Origin: a virus
Strand: one strand, 5' to 3'
DNA length: 57,446 bases
IMG/VR virus record: IMGVR_UViG_3300046692_000226
Location: 1 to 57,446 of that record
Below are positions 15,938 through 24,976 of the stretch, in pieces. The notes beneath the pieces are model-generated. The model was given only the letters and a program-made list of their open reading frames with translations, did not search any database and was not told where the DNA came from. Made by a program: the position numbers and the translations under genes. How positions within the stretch are numbered: the first letter of the stretch is position 1; every line of letters begins with the position of its first letter.

Positions 15938-18900
15938 TCACCCCTTGATGGCTCGGTTGATTTTTCCGCCCTGTCTCAGGTCCTGACTCACGAGCTTCTG
16001 GTAACGCTGATCAACGAAGTCGGCCAAGTCCTTGCCGAACTGGTCATACGCGGGATCGTCAGTCGTTGAGCTGGTCGTACCATCGCTGGCAATCGACACT
16101 TGCACACTAATGGCTGTGCCTCCAGAGCCGCCAAGCGCCCGAACCCCAAGCTGTCCACCTGCGGTACGCGTCAGCGGCATGATCGCTTCAGGCCCGGCCT
16201 CGCCCATCAATCCAGCGCCTTTAGCGAACGGAAAAAACGTCGGCGAACTGACCACGCTGTTCGAGTAAGCGCTGAGCCCGGGCGTATCAAAGACATTGCC
16301 CTTGGCGCTTGCTACTGGCGTGAAGCCCGACAGGTCGCCCGAGTATCCGGCCTGGGTCGATCCGGCTGAGCCCGTGCCGCCACCGGCGTACGAGGCTGCT
16401 GCCGAAGTGGCCAGACCGAATAGCCCGCTGAGTGCCGCAGAACTTGCCTGTCGAGTAGCAATCCGCGCCATGTCGGCCAAGATCGACTTCGCGAAATCAC
16501 CGAACGACGCCTTCCCAGTCATGGCGAAGTTGACGATCGCGTCTTCCATCGAACTGAACGCGTTGCTGAACAGGCTTTTAGTCTGTCCGGCAACATCACG
16601 CGCAGACTCAAGGTAGTTCTGCCACGCCGACGATGCGCCCGCGCTCCAGTCACCCTGAGCCGCGGTCATCTCGTCGTAGTTGGATTGCACCGTGTCATGC
16701 AGATCCTGCTGGGTGGTTTTCAGTGCAGCCAGCTTCTGGGTGTACTCGTCGAGGCTCATACCGCGCGAGCCATCACCGTACTGATTTGCCAGCTCAAGGC
16801 TCTGCTGATTGAAGCGGTCATCGATACCGTTCTGCTGATCCGTCAGCCCCCGCTGGCGGTCACCCTGACCAAGGCCGGAAGCCGCACGCAACCCCTGCTG
16901 CCGAAGTGTCTCGACCTGCTGCCGCAGTGCGCTGGTGTACGTGTTGACGGCCAAGGTCTGCTTGCGCAGGCGGCCTTCTTCGTTCGTGGCAATGACCGAC
17001 AGTTCGCTGTCGCTATCCTGCTGCGCCTTGACCATGGCGCTGCGGGCATCGGCAATCTTCTGATCAATCTGGATGACCTGCGCTGCAGTCGTGCCCTTTT
17101 TGGCCTTGGCCGCTTCGAGTGCATCGATTTCCGACTGGTAACTCTGGGCAACCTCTTCCGACTGTTGCTTCAGCAGGCTGACGCGCTGCTCGGTATAGCT
17201 GGACTGAGATATCACCCCGGCGCGCTGCGAGGCCTCGAGTTCTTTGTCTGCGTTTTTGTAGTAGGCCAGGGTCTCGGCCAGTGCGTTCTTCGCGTTGTTG
17301 AAGCCGGTGGTGTCGACGCTACCAGCGGCGGCCTTCGGATCCTTGAACTTGTCGTTGATGTTCGCCAGGTTCTTGTCAACGACTGACTGATCAAGACGCT
17401 TGTCCTTGGGGTCAGCCTTACGGATATCGTCGAGTTGTCGGCGATATTCCTTCAGCGCATCTGCGCGCTTTTGCTCATTCGTCCAAGAAGACTTTGTCAG
17501 AGCATCAACTTTCGCCATCGCGACAACTGCGCTTTGCTGTGCCTTTGCCTGCTCACCGTCGTATTTGGCAATGTCGGCCGCCGCGGCCCTCTGATCCTCC
17601 AGCATGTTGAGCTGGTTGCTGTAGACCTCAACCATCTCTTTCTGGTTTTGGAACAAGCCGACATCGCCGGATTGGGCCGATGCGAGATTGCGCCGGGCCT
17701 GCTCTATATCAGCATCGATATCTGGCCGGCCGATGTTCTTCAGGCCATCCGCAGCCCGGGCGACAGCGTTATAGCCCTTCTCCCAAAAGCTCAGGTTTTC
17801 GAGGATCTTAGGCGTGCGCTCGTTGATGGCGTCGGCGTATTGCTCGGTCGCCAGCTTCACAGCGCCCGTATGGTCGCCCTGCTCTTCCAAGGCGGCGATC
17901 TGCGAGTAAACAGAGGCAGTCAGATAGTGGTATTGCTCGTTCAGCGCGGCAGATGCCTTGACCGGATCGTCAGCCAGCTTCGAAAACTCAGCAACAGTTT
18001 CGCTGACAGCCTTGCCCGTCGCTTCCTGCATGGAAACGGCGGCCTGGGTAATGCTGGCGAAGCTCTCGCCCGCGATCTTGCCGTTGCCAGCCAGCAGCGC
18101 GAGAACAGCAGCAGCTTGGCCCGTGGTGCCCACGGTCGCGCTGACCTGCCGCGCCATTTCGCCCAATTGCTCGGAGCTCACGCCAGCGGAGTTGCCGGTG
18201 AGGACCAGGCCCTTGTTGTACGCATCCTGCTCTTCGCTGCCCTTGTAGTAGGCAACAGCCAGAGCGCCGACGGCGGCAGTGGCCAAGGCGATCGGGGCAA
18301 GGATGGCAAGCAGGCCGGCAGCAGAAGCCCCAGCCCCCGCGCCCAGTTGAGCCACGGCACGCACACCGCTACCCCAGTCGCCCGAAGACAGCGCATTGCC
18401 GAGCTGTACGACGTTTTCCTGCGCCTGGCGGGTGCCGAGCTTCAGCCGGTCAAATCCTGTAGCAGTTTTCTCCAGCGCCGCATAGTTGCCGTCGATCTTG
18501 CCCAGGGCCGAGTTGTACTGGTCCTGGCTGATCCGGCCTGCATCAAGGTGCTTGCCCAGCTGCTCGACCTGGGTGTCCAGCTTGCCCATGGCCGCGCGAG
18601 CAGGGTCAATTGCGCCGAGAAGGCTGTTCAAAGCCTTCTGCTCATCCAGCGTGGACTTGGCCAGGGCCACCTGCTGCTTATCGAGCTGCGCGGCGATCTT
18701 GGTGAACTCGGCCTCGCCATATGCGCCGGTCTTGGTGAGTTTCGCCAGACTCTCGCGCTGCTTGGCCAGTTCCTGCGTGGTGGTCGCGCCTTTCGACAAC
18801 GACTTTTCCAGCACCTCCATCTCTTTCATCAGGCCGACGGCGGATTGCTCTGCTCGCTCGCCGGACTTTGTCAGCTTGTCGAGATCGGTCGCAGCCTGGG

Positions 18901-18946
18901 CAGCATCAGCGGAGTCGACCTTGATGCCGAGTTCTGCAATGTTCAT
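15938..18946 (-). CDS. H: Tail length tape measure protein H
   Basis: 1002 residues, mostly coiled coil and Ala/Gln-rich helix, with a hydrophobic stretch near residues 200-250 (GAGAGASAAGLLAILAPIALATAA) that would cross the membrane during DNA ejection. The N-terminus LGIKVDSADAAQAATDLDKL is the tape-measure N domain, and the C-terminal region has the lambda-tail family signature AGEAGPEAIMPLTR in the form MGEAGPEAIMPLTR. Length predicts a tail of about 150 nm using the usual 0.15 nm per residue rule. Confidence 0.95.
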   Translation of the reverse strand: MNIAELGIKVDSADAAQAATDLDKLTKSGERAEQSAVGLMKEMEVLEKSLSKGATTTQELAKQRESLAKLTKTGAYGEAEFTKIAAQLDKQQVALAKSTLDEQKALNSLLGAIDPARAAMGKLDTQVEQLGKHLDAGRISQDQYNSALGKIDGNYAALEKTATGFDRLKLGTRQAQENVVQLGNALSSGDWGSGVRAVAQLGAGAGASAAGLLAILAPIALATAAVGALAVAYYKGSEEQDAYNKGLVLTGNSAGVSSEQLGEMARQVSATVGTTGQAAAVLALLAGNGKIAGESFASITQAAVSMQEATGKAVSETVAEFSKLADDPVKASAALNEQYHYLTASVYSQIAALEEQGDHTGAVKLATEQYADAINERTPKILENLSFWEKGYNAVARAADGLKNIGRPDIDADIEQARRNLASAQSGDVGLFQNQKEMVEVYSNQLNMLEDQRAAAADIAKYDGEQAKAQQSAVVAMAKVDALTKSSWTNEQKRADALKEYRRQLDDIRKADPKDKRLDQSVVDKNLANINDKFKDPKAAAGSVDTTGFNNAKNALAETLAYYKNADKELEASQRAGVISQSSYTEQRVSLLKQQSEEVAQSYQSEIDALEAAKAKKGTTAAQVIQIDQKIADARSAMVKAQQDSDSELSVIATNEEGRLRKQTLAVNTYTSALRQQVETLRQQGLRAASGLGQGDRQRGLTDQQNGIDDRFNQQSLELANQYGDGSRGMSLDEYTQKLAALKTTQQDLHDTVQSNYDEMTAAQGDWSAGASSAWQNYLESARDVAGQTKSLFSNAFSSMEDAIVNFAMTGKASFGDFAKSILADMARIATRQASSAALSGLFGLATSAAASYAGGGTGSAGSTQAGYSGDLSGFTPVASAKGNVFDTPGLSAYSNSVVSSPTFFPFAKGAGLMGEAGPEAIMPLTRTAGGQLGVRALGGSGGTAISVQVSIASDGTTSSTTDDPAYDQFGKDLADFVDQRYQKLVSQDLRQGGKINRAIKG

Positions 18947-18973
18947 CGACTCACCTTGAATAAGTGCCCGTCT

Positions 18974-19677
18974 TCACGGGCTGTTGTCGCGGGCTTGGGC
19001 CATGACCGCAATGGCTTCCGATTCCATTACGCGGATGTCCTGGAACACTCGGGGGCGATCCTTCGCAGGGACGCCGACGAGCTTCATCACATCGGGTAAT
19101 ACGCCGTAATCAAGTCCGGTTGCGCCGCATGCACCCGTACGCCACTGGGTCCCCATCGAATCCATGACGAGGAAGGCCTTCCAATTGTCTGGCCAGACTT
19201 CGAAGGTTTCGTCGTAGTCCTCTGGCGAGAAGCCGAACAAGGCCATCTGTTCGGCTGAGCCATCGGACTCGTACAACGCGCGGGCAGCGGCGGTCAGTTT
19301 CCCAAGCGTGCCTTGCCGAAGGCTTCGCTGTAGGCCTTCACCACGGAATCTGAAACACCGACGCAGCTCTTCACCAGAGCAGTGATCGACTCATCGGTGA
19401 GCTTGTCGCCAAAGCCCCACGACACGACCAGATCCTTGATCTGATCGACTCCCTGCTCAACCTCGGCTGCGGTTATCTCCACAATGGTTGGTTTCGTGCC
19501 CTTGAAGCGTTCGCCAATGGCATCCGCTTTTTCCTTCCACGAGTCGAACAGTTCAGCCAGCGCCGTACGGTCGCGATACTTGAAGGTGAACGGCACCATG
19601 GCGGGCTTGTCGCCAACTTGCGGGATGGCCACGTCGACAGTGAACGTCGGCTTTGGCGCGATGGAAAACTTTGCCAT
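18974..19677 (-). CDS. Tail assembly chaperone GT, made by -1 ribosomal frameshift
   Basis: The 127-residue G frame ends at 19294, but GGGAAAC just before the stop lets ribosomes slip back one base and continue through LTAAARALYES into the downstream frame ending at 18974. The downstream part is DUF1799-like (FEVWPDNW...F). The predicted fusion has about 234 residues. In lambda the G to GT ratio (roughly 30:1) is needed for tail assembly on the tape measure. A separate start at TTG 19276 for the second part is possible but not needed. Confidence 0.85.
19294..19677 (-). CDS. G: Tail assembly chaperone G
   Basis: 127 residues starting MAKFSIAPKPTFTVDVAIPQ, a phage tail assembly chaperone. It coats the tape measure until tube subunits replace it. 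It lies between V and H, as gene G does in lambda, and ends at the slippery site that yields GT. Confidence 0.88.
   Translation of the reverse strand: MAKFSIAPKPTFTVDVAIPQVGDKPAMVPFTFKYRDRTALAELFDSWKEKADAIGERFKGTKPTIVEITAAEVEQGVDQIKDLVVSWGFGDKLTDESITALVKSCVGVSDSVVKAYSEAFGKARLGN
19297..19303 (-). promoter_or_regulatory. Programmed -1 frameshift slippery heptamer
   Basis: On the minus strand G GGA AAC is directly followed by the TGA stop of G. It is an X XXY YYZ heptamer in the right phase, one base different from lambda's GGGAAAG. Confidence 0.88.
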
Positions 19678-19686
19678 GGAAACCCC

Positions 19687-20334
19687 TTAGGCGTTGTAGC
19701 GAGTTGGGCGGGAGGCGAACGACAGAGTGATGGTCCGCGTCATGATGTTGTTGCGACTCAGCGTCGGGGTCGCGGTGATCGACACGTACGCGTAGTAGTA
19801 AATGGTCGCGCCGCCTGGGAGGTTCGCGCGCACCAGACGCGGCTCCTTGTCTTCGTCCGCAGCCTCGACAATCGCGACGTACGCTTGAGCCGGATCATCA
19901 GCAACCGGCAACGTCATGCTGCTGGCCGACTTGGTGGTGGGCAGTTGACGGTCATCATCGTCTTCGAGGAAGCCGTAGGTGAGGAATTGCTGTTCGCCGC
20001 CGTTGGCAGCTGGCTCAGTGATTTGCGCGATCTGCGTCCAGCCAGAAGCGGCACGGACAGAGCCCGCACCAGAACCGGCCGGGTAGTTCTTCACGCTGGT
20101 GGTATCTACGCCTTCAGCCGCGAACTCGCCGATTTCGGAGTCGATGACGCGAGCCGGTCGACCGTTCAGCTTCGCCCAGGCGGAATCAATTACGATCACG
20201 TCGCCATCGGCCAGGCCGTGGGCGGCAGCGGTCAGCACTGCCGGTTTGGCGTTACTGATAGCAGTGAACGCTTTGGCAGTACTCAGGATGGCCGCGATCT
20301 CGAACGTGGTGCCGTTGGGAATCTTGACACTCAT
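19687..20334 (-). CDS. V: Major tail tube protein V
   Basis: 215 residues from ATG 20334 (ribosome site GAAAAGAGGAAAACCC). The first part is a lambdoid tube-protein fold with IPNGTTFEIAAIL; the end RTITLSFASRPTRY is typical of tube proteins. Hexamers of it stack into the tail tube. The middle region (residues 20-70, HGLADGDVIVIDSAWAKLNG) resembles an Ig-like or prophage-tube insert. Position before G supports the call. Confidence 0.88.
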   Translation of the reverse strand: MSVKIPNGTTFEIAAILSTAKAFTAISNAKPAVLTAAAHGLADGDVIVIDSAWAKLNGRPARVIDSEIGEFAAEGVDTTSVKNYPAGSGAGSVRAASGWTQIAQITEPAANGGEQQFLTYGFLEDDDDRQLPTTKSASSMTLPVADDPAQAYVAIVEAADEDKEPRLVRANLPGGATIYYYAYVSITATPTLSRNNIMTRTITLSFASRPTRYNA

Positions 20335-20361
20335 GGGTTTTCCTCTTTTCAGAAATGACAA

Positions 20362-20381
20362 AACCCGCTCAATGGCGGGTT
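20362..20381 (-). terminator. Hairpin upstream of the tail tube gene
   Basis: AACCCGC / GCGGGTT, 7-bp stem, followed on the minus strand by TTTGTCATTTC and the ribosome site of V. It probably tunes or partly blocks transcription into the tail genes. Confidence 0.55.
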
Positions 20382-20404
20382 CTGGGTTTGCCCAACGGGC
20401 TAAT

Positions 20405-20821
20405 TCAGTTGGTGTCGGCTCGGTACAAGAACGAGACCGGCACCGTATAGGTGGTGTCGTCTGGAATTCCGGGGCCGGGATCGACCGGCGTCATCGTCAC
20501 AACGGTCAATGCGCCTTTCGTGTTCCGCTCGTACTGAGGGAACAGCGCTGCGATCTGATCAGCGATCACACCCGCTGCACCGCGATACTTGCCCGATGGC
20601 GTCACGATGCTGACCTGAAAAACGCCGGTGTACAGCTTGTGGTCACCACCAAGCGTGTTGCTCGCGGTGTCCGCTGGCAGCGTGAATGCTTTCAGATAGG
20701 TCACGCCGTTCGCAGGCGTATACGCTTCATTCTCGACGACGACCTTCAGCGGCACCGGTAATGCTTTCGCCCAGTTGATCAGCTTGGCCTCGTAGATCGA
20801 GGCGATGATGTTGTGGGACAT
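20405..20821 (-). CDS. Tail terminator protein (DUF4128-like, lambda U position)
   Basis: 138 residues starting MSHNIIASIYEAKLINWAK, with PYTPANG-like AYTPANGVTYL and a YTVPVSFLY ending, the pattern of DUF4128 tail terminators. These proteins cap the finished tube and join it to the head. It lies directly ahead of V in the operon, where gene U sits in lambda. Confidence 0.82.
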   Translation of the reverse strand: MSHNIIASIYEAKLINWAKALPVPLKVVVENEAYTPANGVTYLKAFTLPADTASNTLGGDHKLYTGVFQVSIVTPSGKYRGAAGVIADQIAALFPQYERNTKGALTVVTMTPVDPGPGIPDDTTYTVPVSFLYRADTN

Positions 20822-21015
20822 CAGGCCTCCTCATAGGTCAGCGACGGGGATATCACTTGCAGACCTTTCCGCGCACCACATGCTTTGCACTGATGTGGGT
20901 AAATGGTCGGCCGGGCATTCCAAACCACGGCACCCTCTTCCTGTGTCAGTCGCCCGCCACAGGCACACAGCGCGTATCGCATCACCGGTCGGACCGGAAT
21001 GTCTTCGAATTTCAT
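20821..21015 (-). CDS. Small zinc-ribbon-like protein in the head-tail region
   Basis: 64 residues with CACGGR near residue 18 and QCKACGARKG near residue 43, a two-knuckle CxC...CxxC arrangement likely to bind zinc. The gene overlaps both neighbours by 1-4 nt, so it is made together with the connector proteins. I know similar small proteins at this place in other Pseudomonas phages but no assigned function. Confidence 0.72.
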   Translation of the reverse strand: MKFEDIPVRPVMRYALCACGGRLTQEEGAVVWNARPTIYPHQCKACGARKGLQVISPSLTYEEA

Positions 21016-21608
21016 ATCTGGTTGTTCCTGATGGCCTCCTGCACGATCTGCTGGAAGCGGGCCACGGTGATGCGGACCATGCCGCCGGGTGCCTGGGTCG
21101 AATGCCCGAACTCCAGCGGGATCGCATACGGCAGGTTGTTGATGAGGTAGGCAGTCTGTCCGGCGGTGAAGTCGCTGACAGCCGAAACCAATGCGGCGAT
21201 TGTTGCTTGCCCGCCTGGATCAACCTCGTCAAAGGTCACGTTCTCCACTACATCGATCGAGAGGTGCCAATTCGCTCGGAACCGCCCGCCGACGTAGCCT
21301 TCAGGGGCAACGATATCCATGCCGTCGTTCAGCTTGCGCCCAGGTTTAAGTCGACCCGCCTTCGTCAGGTTGGCCGGATCGCTGCGCAAATCGCTGTTGT
21401 GATCGTCCACTGCCTTGTTGTACTGCCGGGCCACCGTGTTCTGCGCCCAGATCTCGGGATTCCCCACCGGCGACATCCGGATAACGCTGCTTCCAACCTC
21501 GATGATGATCTCGCGCAGACTGGCGTCGATGGCTTGCGTGGCTTGAGCCGCGAACTCGGCAAGGCTCAGCGCAAAGCTGCCCGATTGGCCGGCGCCAGCG
21601 CGGCTCAT
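21012..21608 (-). CDS. Head-tail joining/tail completion protein (HK97 gp10 / lambda Z-like)
   Basis: 198 residues from ATG 21608 (MSRAGAGQSGSFALSL), overlapping the upstream gene by 4 nt. Contains SSVIRMSPVGNPEIW and a late NNLPYAIPLEFGHSTQAPGGMVR, a pattern shared by tail-completion proteins of the gp10/Z group. It would act at the head-tail interface. The frame continues upstream but inside the neighbouring gene. Confidence 0.78.
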   Translation of the reverse strand: MSRAGAGQSGSFALSLAEFAAQATQAIDASLREIIIEVGSSVIRMSPVGNPEIWAQNTVARQYNKAVDDHNSDLRSDPANLTKAGRLKPGRKLNDGMDIVAPEGYVGGRFRANWHLSIDVVENVTFDEVDPGGQATIAALVSAVSDFTAGQTAYLINNLPYAIPLEFGHSTQAPGGMVRITVARFQQIVQEAIRNNQI

Positions 21609-21973
21609 GAGCGCACCTGCAATTCGTACAGGATCGGTGTGCCGGCCGGGTTGATCTCCTTCAGCGGTGGGACAATTGACCAGGTGCGCCCCTGAACGAC
21701 GACCTTGTTTAGCAGGTCCGGCACCCATTCAAGCCCCCGCGCGGCGATCTTGAGCTTCTTGTCGCCCTGCTTGATGAGGCCGTTGTTCTGGAATTCTTGG
21801 CCAGTGAAGTCGAGCAGGATGCCTTGGGCGATCTGCTCGGTGATGGTGTCAGGCGGTGCGCTACCGGTGTCGGGTTCGTACTCGCCGACGGTGATTGCCC
21901 GGATGGTCACGGGCAGACCGAACTCTGTGATCATCTCCAGCGCCATCACGGCCATTTCATCGTAGAAGGCCAT
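21605..21973 (-). CDS. Head-tail connector/stopper-like protein
   Basis: 122 residues, beta-rich: GLPVTIRAITVGEYEPDTGS, then a QGDKKLKIAARG strand and VVVQGRTWSIVPPLKEI. The layout and position between the DnaT-like adaptor and the Z-like protein point to the head-closure (stopper) role. No catalytic residues expected. Overlaps the next gene by 4 nt. Confidence 0.72.
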   Translation of the reverse strand: MAFYDEMAVMALEMITEFGLPVTIRAITVGEYEPDTGSAPPDTITEQIAQGILLDFTGQEFQNNGLIKQGDKKLKIAARGLEWVPDLLNKVVVQGRTWSIVPPLKEINPAGTPILYELQVRS

Positions 21974-21989
21974 GGGGGCTCCGTTTTAG

Positions 21990-22493
21990 CTATGCGCGGA
22001 CGGCGAACAGGCCCCGCTTCTGTAGGTAGTCAGCGAACTGCGTGGCGCTCGGGCGATCCGGCGCCGCGGGCAACAGTCGGCCGCTGGTGTTGGAAATCGT
22101 CGCGTACTCGCGAGTGACCGCGCCTTCGACTCGCTCCAGGGTGATTGCGCCTTTGCGCTTATCCACCGGATCGATATCGTCCTGATGAATCTCGGCAGCC
22201 AAGGCCATCTGCCCATATTGGATGCGAGCCGGCAGGTAGTTGTCGGGCTTGATCTGACAATCCAGTTCAACCCCTCGCCTCGGCCAGGCCAATGCCTGAT
22301 CACTGTTCGTCTTGCGGCCCTTCCAGGTCATGCCATCCATCGCCAAGGCGGACCGGCGAAGCAGTGCTTCTTGCGCTGGCTCGTCCGCAGGGATGGTCAC
22401 GCCGAACTTGCCGGCGTACATGACCAAGTCCGCGGTGCTCGCGTAGCTTTCGGAGTCTGGCTTGCCGGTACCGTTCTCGATGATGAGTGTCAT
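21990..22493 (-). CDS. Head-tail adaptor, DnaT-like fold protein
   Basis: 167 residues starting MTLIIENGTGKPDSESYAS, a start shared by Pseudomonas phage proteins commonly labelled 'DnaT-like ssDNA-binding'. Helical, with WKGRKTNSDQALAWPRRGV, typical of gp6-type head-tail adaptors that dock on the portal. Placed right after the capsid genes, an adaptor role is more likely than replication. Confidence 0.78.
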   Translation of the reverse strand: MTLIIENGTGKPDSESYASTADLVMYAGKFGVTIPADEPAQEALLRRSALAMDGMTWKGRKTNSDQALAWPRRGVELDCQIKPDNYLPARIQYGQMALAAEIHQDDIDPVDKRKGAITLERVEGAVTREYATISNTSGRLLPAAPDRPSATQFADYLQKRGLFAVRA

Positions 22494-22554
22494 GGATCAA
22501 CTCGCTGAATTGAGTTTTGAATGATTGGCCACCGGATTGCCGGTAGCCGCAGTA

Positions 22555-23127
22555 TCACGCCTTGGGCAGGTCGGCGACGAGCTTTTCCAAGGACTCTTTC
22601 GAGGCATTGGCCCGGTAGGTCACACCAGCAGAATCGAGTTTAGCCTTCAGGTCTTCAACTTCCACGCCTTCGCCCGCCTTCAACTCAGCGAGTTCATTGC
22701 GCAGCGTCTCATTTTCCGTTGCGAGATCATCGCGCGCACCGGCCAGATCGACCATCTGAAGGCGGATGCCGTCGAGCGCCTGAAACAGGCGGATTGCGAG
22801 CTCGCCGGCTTCCGGCTTTTCAACCTCACCAACGTCAAGCCCATCAATGACAGCGCGGACCATATCGCTTTCGATGCGCAGTTTGCCGATCAGCTCTTCA
22901 AGTTCAGCCTGCTTATTACCAGTACCAACAACCAGCACAAGGCGCGGCTCCGCCTCCTTCAGCGTCACTTCGACGCCGACATTCTCGTAGGCATCAACCA
23001 CGTTTGGCCAGTCGCCAACCACCAGCACGTTGGTCACGCCGGCTTCTGGTCGTTCGAAGTGCTCTGGGTTTCGGTAGCGCTTTTGCGGATCAAAATCCGA
23101 CTTCTGAGCGGAGTAGATGAGTTCCAT
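22555..23127 (-). CDS. Phage structural-region protein with C-terminal HeH/LEM-like motif
   Basis: 190 residues from ATG 23127 (MELIYSAQKSDF). The middle is a charged helix; the last 35 residues (VEDLKAKLDSAGVTY...SLEKLVADL) look like a HeH/LEM helix-extended-helix DNA-binding motif. It lies between major capsid and adaptor genes and is preceded by a 9-bp hairpin. The role could be capsid decoration or DNA contact; I do not recognise a characterised homologue. Confidence 0.68.
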   Translation of the reverse strand: MELIYSAQKSDFDPQKRYRNPEHFERPEAGVTNVLVVGDWPNVVDAYENVGVEVTLKEAEPRLVLVVGTGNKQAELEELIGKLRIESDMVRAVIDGLDVGEVEKPEAGELAIRLFQALDGIRLQMVDLAGARDDLATENETLRNELAELKAGEGVEVEDLKAKLDSAGVTYRANASKESLEKLVADLPKA

Positions 23128-23138
23128 GAATATCTCCA

Positions 23139-23160
23139 GGGCGACCACTGATGGTCGCCC
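23139..23160 (-). terminator. Perfect 9-bp hairpin after the capsid gene
   Basis: GGGCGACCA / TGGTCGCCC around CTGA, between the capsid stop (23177) and the ribosome site of the next gene. There is no T tail, so it may protect or process the capsid mRNA instead of ending transcription. Confidence 0.55.
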
Positions 23161-23176
23161 GTTACGAGTAAGCCGA

Positions 23177-24124
23177 TTAAGGAGCAGACAGGTCGATCAG
23201 GACGCCGGCAGTAACCTTGTCGCTGGTCGCGTATTTGGTCCAGTTGGCACCTGCACCGATTGCAGCCAGGTTCGGGTTAACACCACCGGTGGAGTCCTTC
23301 CAGCTGTACCCCAGCAGGTCCAGGTTGAAAGTGCCTTCGGCACGGAACCCCATCGCCAAGTTTTCCTGGTTGTCGATGTTGTACGAACGGAAGCCCGGAG
23401 CCTGGGACTCAGTGATTTTGATCGCACCCGCCTGCAGGCCGAAAATGGTTTCAGCAGGGATGGTGTCCGATACCAGGACCGGCTTGCCCATGGTGCCCGG
23501 CTGGCCGCCGTAGATGACCACGCCAGCTTCTTCGTAGACCTTCTCGGTGATGGCCTGATCGACCATGTCGAAGTAGGTCGCCGAGTCCATGGTCCACAGT
23601 GCGATGCGGCCGAAACGGTCACCGAACTTGCGCATGCCCTTGGTCAGCGCCTTCTTGCCGTCGGTGGCAAAGCTGGCGGTAGCGACCATGTTAGCGTTCG
23701 CGCCGATGGCGGCTTTCAGAGCGGCCATTGCGTACTGAATATAGCCTTCCAGCACTGCGTCGGCGTAATCCATGCCGACCAGTTCGGAAAACTCTTCTGG
23801 CGAGCGTGCACGGCGTTTGAAGGCCTCTTCAGTGGTTTCGTAAGGACCGTATTTGAACGGAACCTTCACACCGACCATTTCACCGGAGCCAATCTTCTGG
23901 CCGGTAACAGCTGCGACCGAGTTGACATCACGGTGAGCGATGGCGCCGCCGAGCTTGTAGAAAGCACGCTTGCGCAGATCGCCCTCGATCAGTTCGTTAT
24001 CCAGAATCAACGCGCCATTGGAAGATGCGTTGAACACGTCGATCACGTCCTGGATACGCTCCAGATAGGCGGTTTGGGCAAGGTCGTTGTAAACGATCAT
24101 GTCCGAGTTGACGGTAGTCGCCAT
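23177..24124 (-). CDS. Major capsid protein
   Basis: 315 residues starting MATTVNSDMIVYNDLAQTAYLERIQDV in form, with an HK97-fold layout: E-loop region near 60-100 (VAAVTGQKIGSGEMVGVKVPFKYGP follows a helix), spine helix around 125-160, and a C-terminal GFRAEGTFNLDLLGYSWKD strand. It builds the icosahedral head. It follows the scaffold gene by 11 bp, the usual order. No delta domain is obvious, in line with a separate scaffold protein. Confidence 0.88.
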   Translation of the reverse strand: MATTVNSDMIVYNDLAQTAYLERIQDVIDVFNASSNGALILDNELIEGDLRKRAFYKLGGAIAHRDVNSVAAVTGQKIGSGEMVGVKVPFKYGPYETTEEAFKRRARSPEEFSELVGMDYADAVLEGYIQYAMAALKAAIGANANMVATASFATDGKKALTKGMRKFGDRFGRIALWTMDSATYFDMVDQAITEKVYEEAGVVIYGGQPGTMGKPVLVSDTIPAETIFGLQAGAIKITESQAPGFRSYNIDNQENLAMGFRAEGTFNLDLLGYSWKDSTGGVNPNLAAIGAGANWTKYATSDKVTAGVLIDLSAP

Positions 24125-24135
24125 GGGTTACTCCA

Positions 24136-24852
24136 TTATTTAGGCAATTTCAGGTACGCGTCCTGGCCGTTAGCGGTGATGAACTCACGCTTAGCCACGG
24201 ACGTCATTTCAGAGCGTTTCAAAGCGGCCCCACCGCCATTTCCAGCACCCCCGGCCCCGCCGCCAGATGCTTTGCTACCCGCGATCAACGGCGCGAACGC
24301 CGTGTTGTTTGCAAATTCTGCTTTCAGCTCGTCCAGCGAGGATGCGGAGAGCTTGCCCTGCTTATCGAGCACGACCACAACAGGTTTCCCGTCCCGCTGC
24401 TCGACACTCAGACGGCGCTCAATGTGGGGCAATAAGGCTTCTGCGCTACCCGGGATTGCCAGGGCAGACGCGATATCAGTCGCGGTACGACCGACAGTCA
24501 GATCCCGGATCTGAGTGCTCAGCGTTCCACGCTCCTGCTCCAGCATGCCGTTCAGCTCCGCTTCGCGGCGGGTGTACTTTTCGGACCAGGACTTTTCGAG
24601 CTCTTCGACGTTGCCGGACTTGCGAGCAGCTTCTTCGCGCTCCAGTCGAGCCTGATCCTCGGCATCCTTGCGAGCCTTCTCGGCTGCCTTCTTCTCGCCG
24701 AGCAATTCTTCAACCTTCGACTTCAAACCCGAAACGTCTTCGGGTTGTGGCAGACCTTCAATGCCGAGCACGAACTTGCCGTCCTTCTCGGTGTAAAGAG
24801 CGCGCACGGATTCATCGACACCATCAAGGCTGTCCAGTTGGAATTTCAGCAT
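24136..24852 (-). CDS. Scaffolding protein
   Basis: 238 residues: a short N-terminal domain (LKFQLDSLDGVDESVRALY), a long Glu/Lys/Ala-rich coiled coil (about 45-110), a Gly-rich linker (GGGAGGAGNGGG) and a basic C-terminus. This is the standard form of siphophage scaffolds, which direct capsid assembly and then leave. Position directly ahead of the capsid gene supports this. Confidence 0.82.
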   Translation of the reverse strand: MLKFQLDSLDGVDESVRALYTEKDGKFVLGIEGLPQPEDVSGLKSKVEELLGEKKAAEKARKDAEDQARLEREEAARKSGNVEELEKSWSEKYTRREAELNGMLEQERGTLSTQIRDLTVGRTATDIASALAIPGSAEALLPHIERRLSVEQRDGKPVVVVLDKQGKLSASSLDELKAEFANNTAFAPLIAGSKASGGGAGGAGNGGGAALKRSEMTSVAKREFITANGQDAYLKLPK

Positions 24853-24976
24853 TTGTTGTCTCCCAGAGACGTTGGTGCAGGCCCGGCCTGCGAATCGAAT
24901 TTCTAACCATGGTTTCGGCGTGCACTTCGCGCCGGCTTTGGTAGGCTCTGTTTACCCATCACCCGGAGTGCATCAA

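Noticed and set aside
17435-19099. 554-codon plus-strand frame opposite the tape measure gene
   Set aside because: It is the antisense of a clear tape measure and GC-rich codon bias keeps it open; no ribosome site.
23117-24514. 465-codon plus-strand frame opposite capsid and scaffold genes
   Set aside because: Antisense of two well-supported genes with no recognisable domain.
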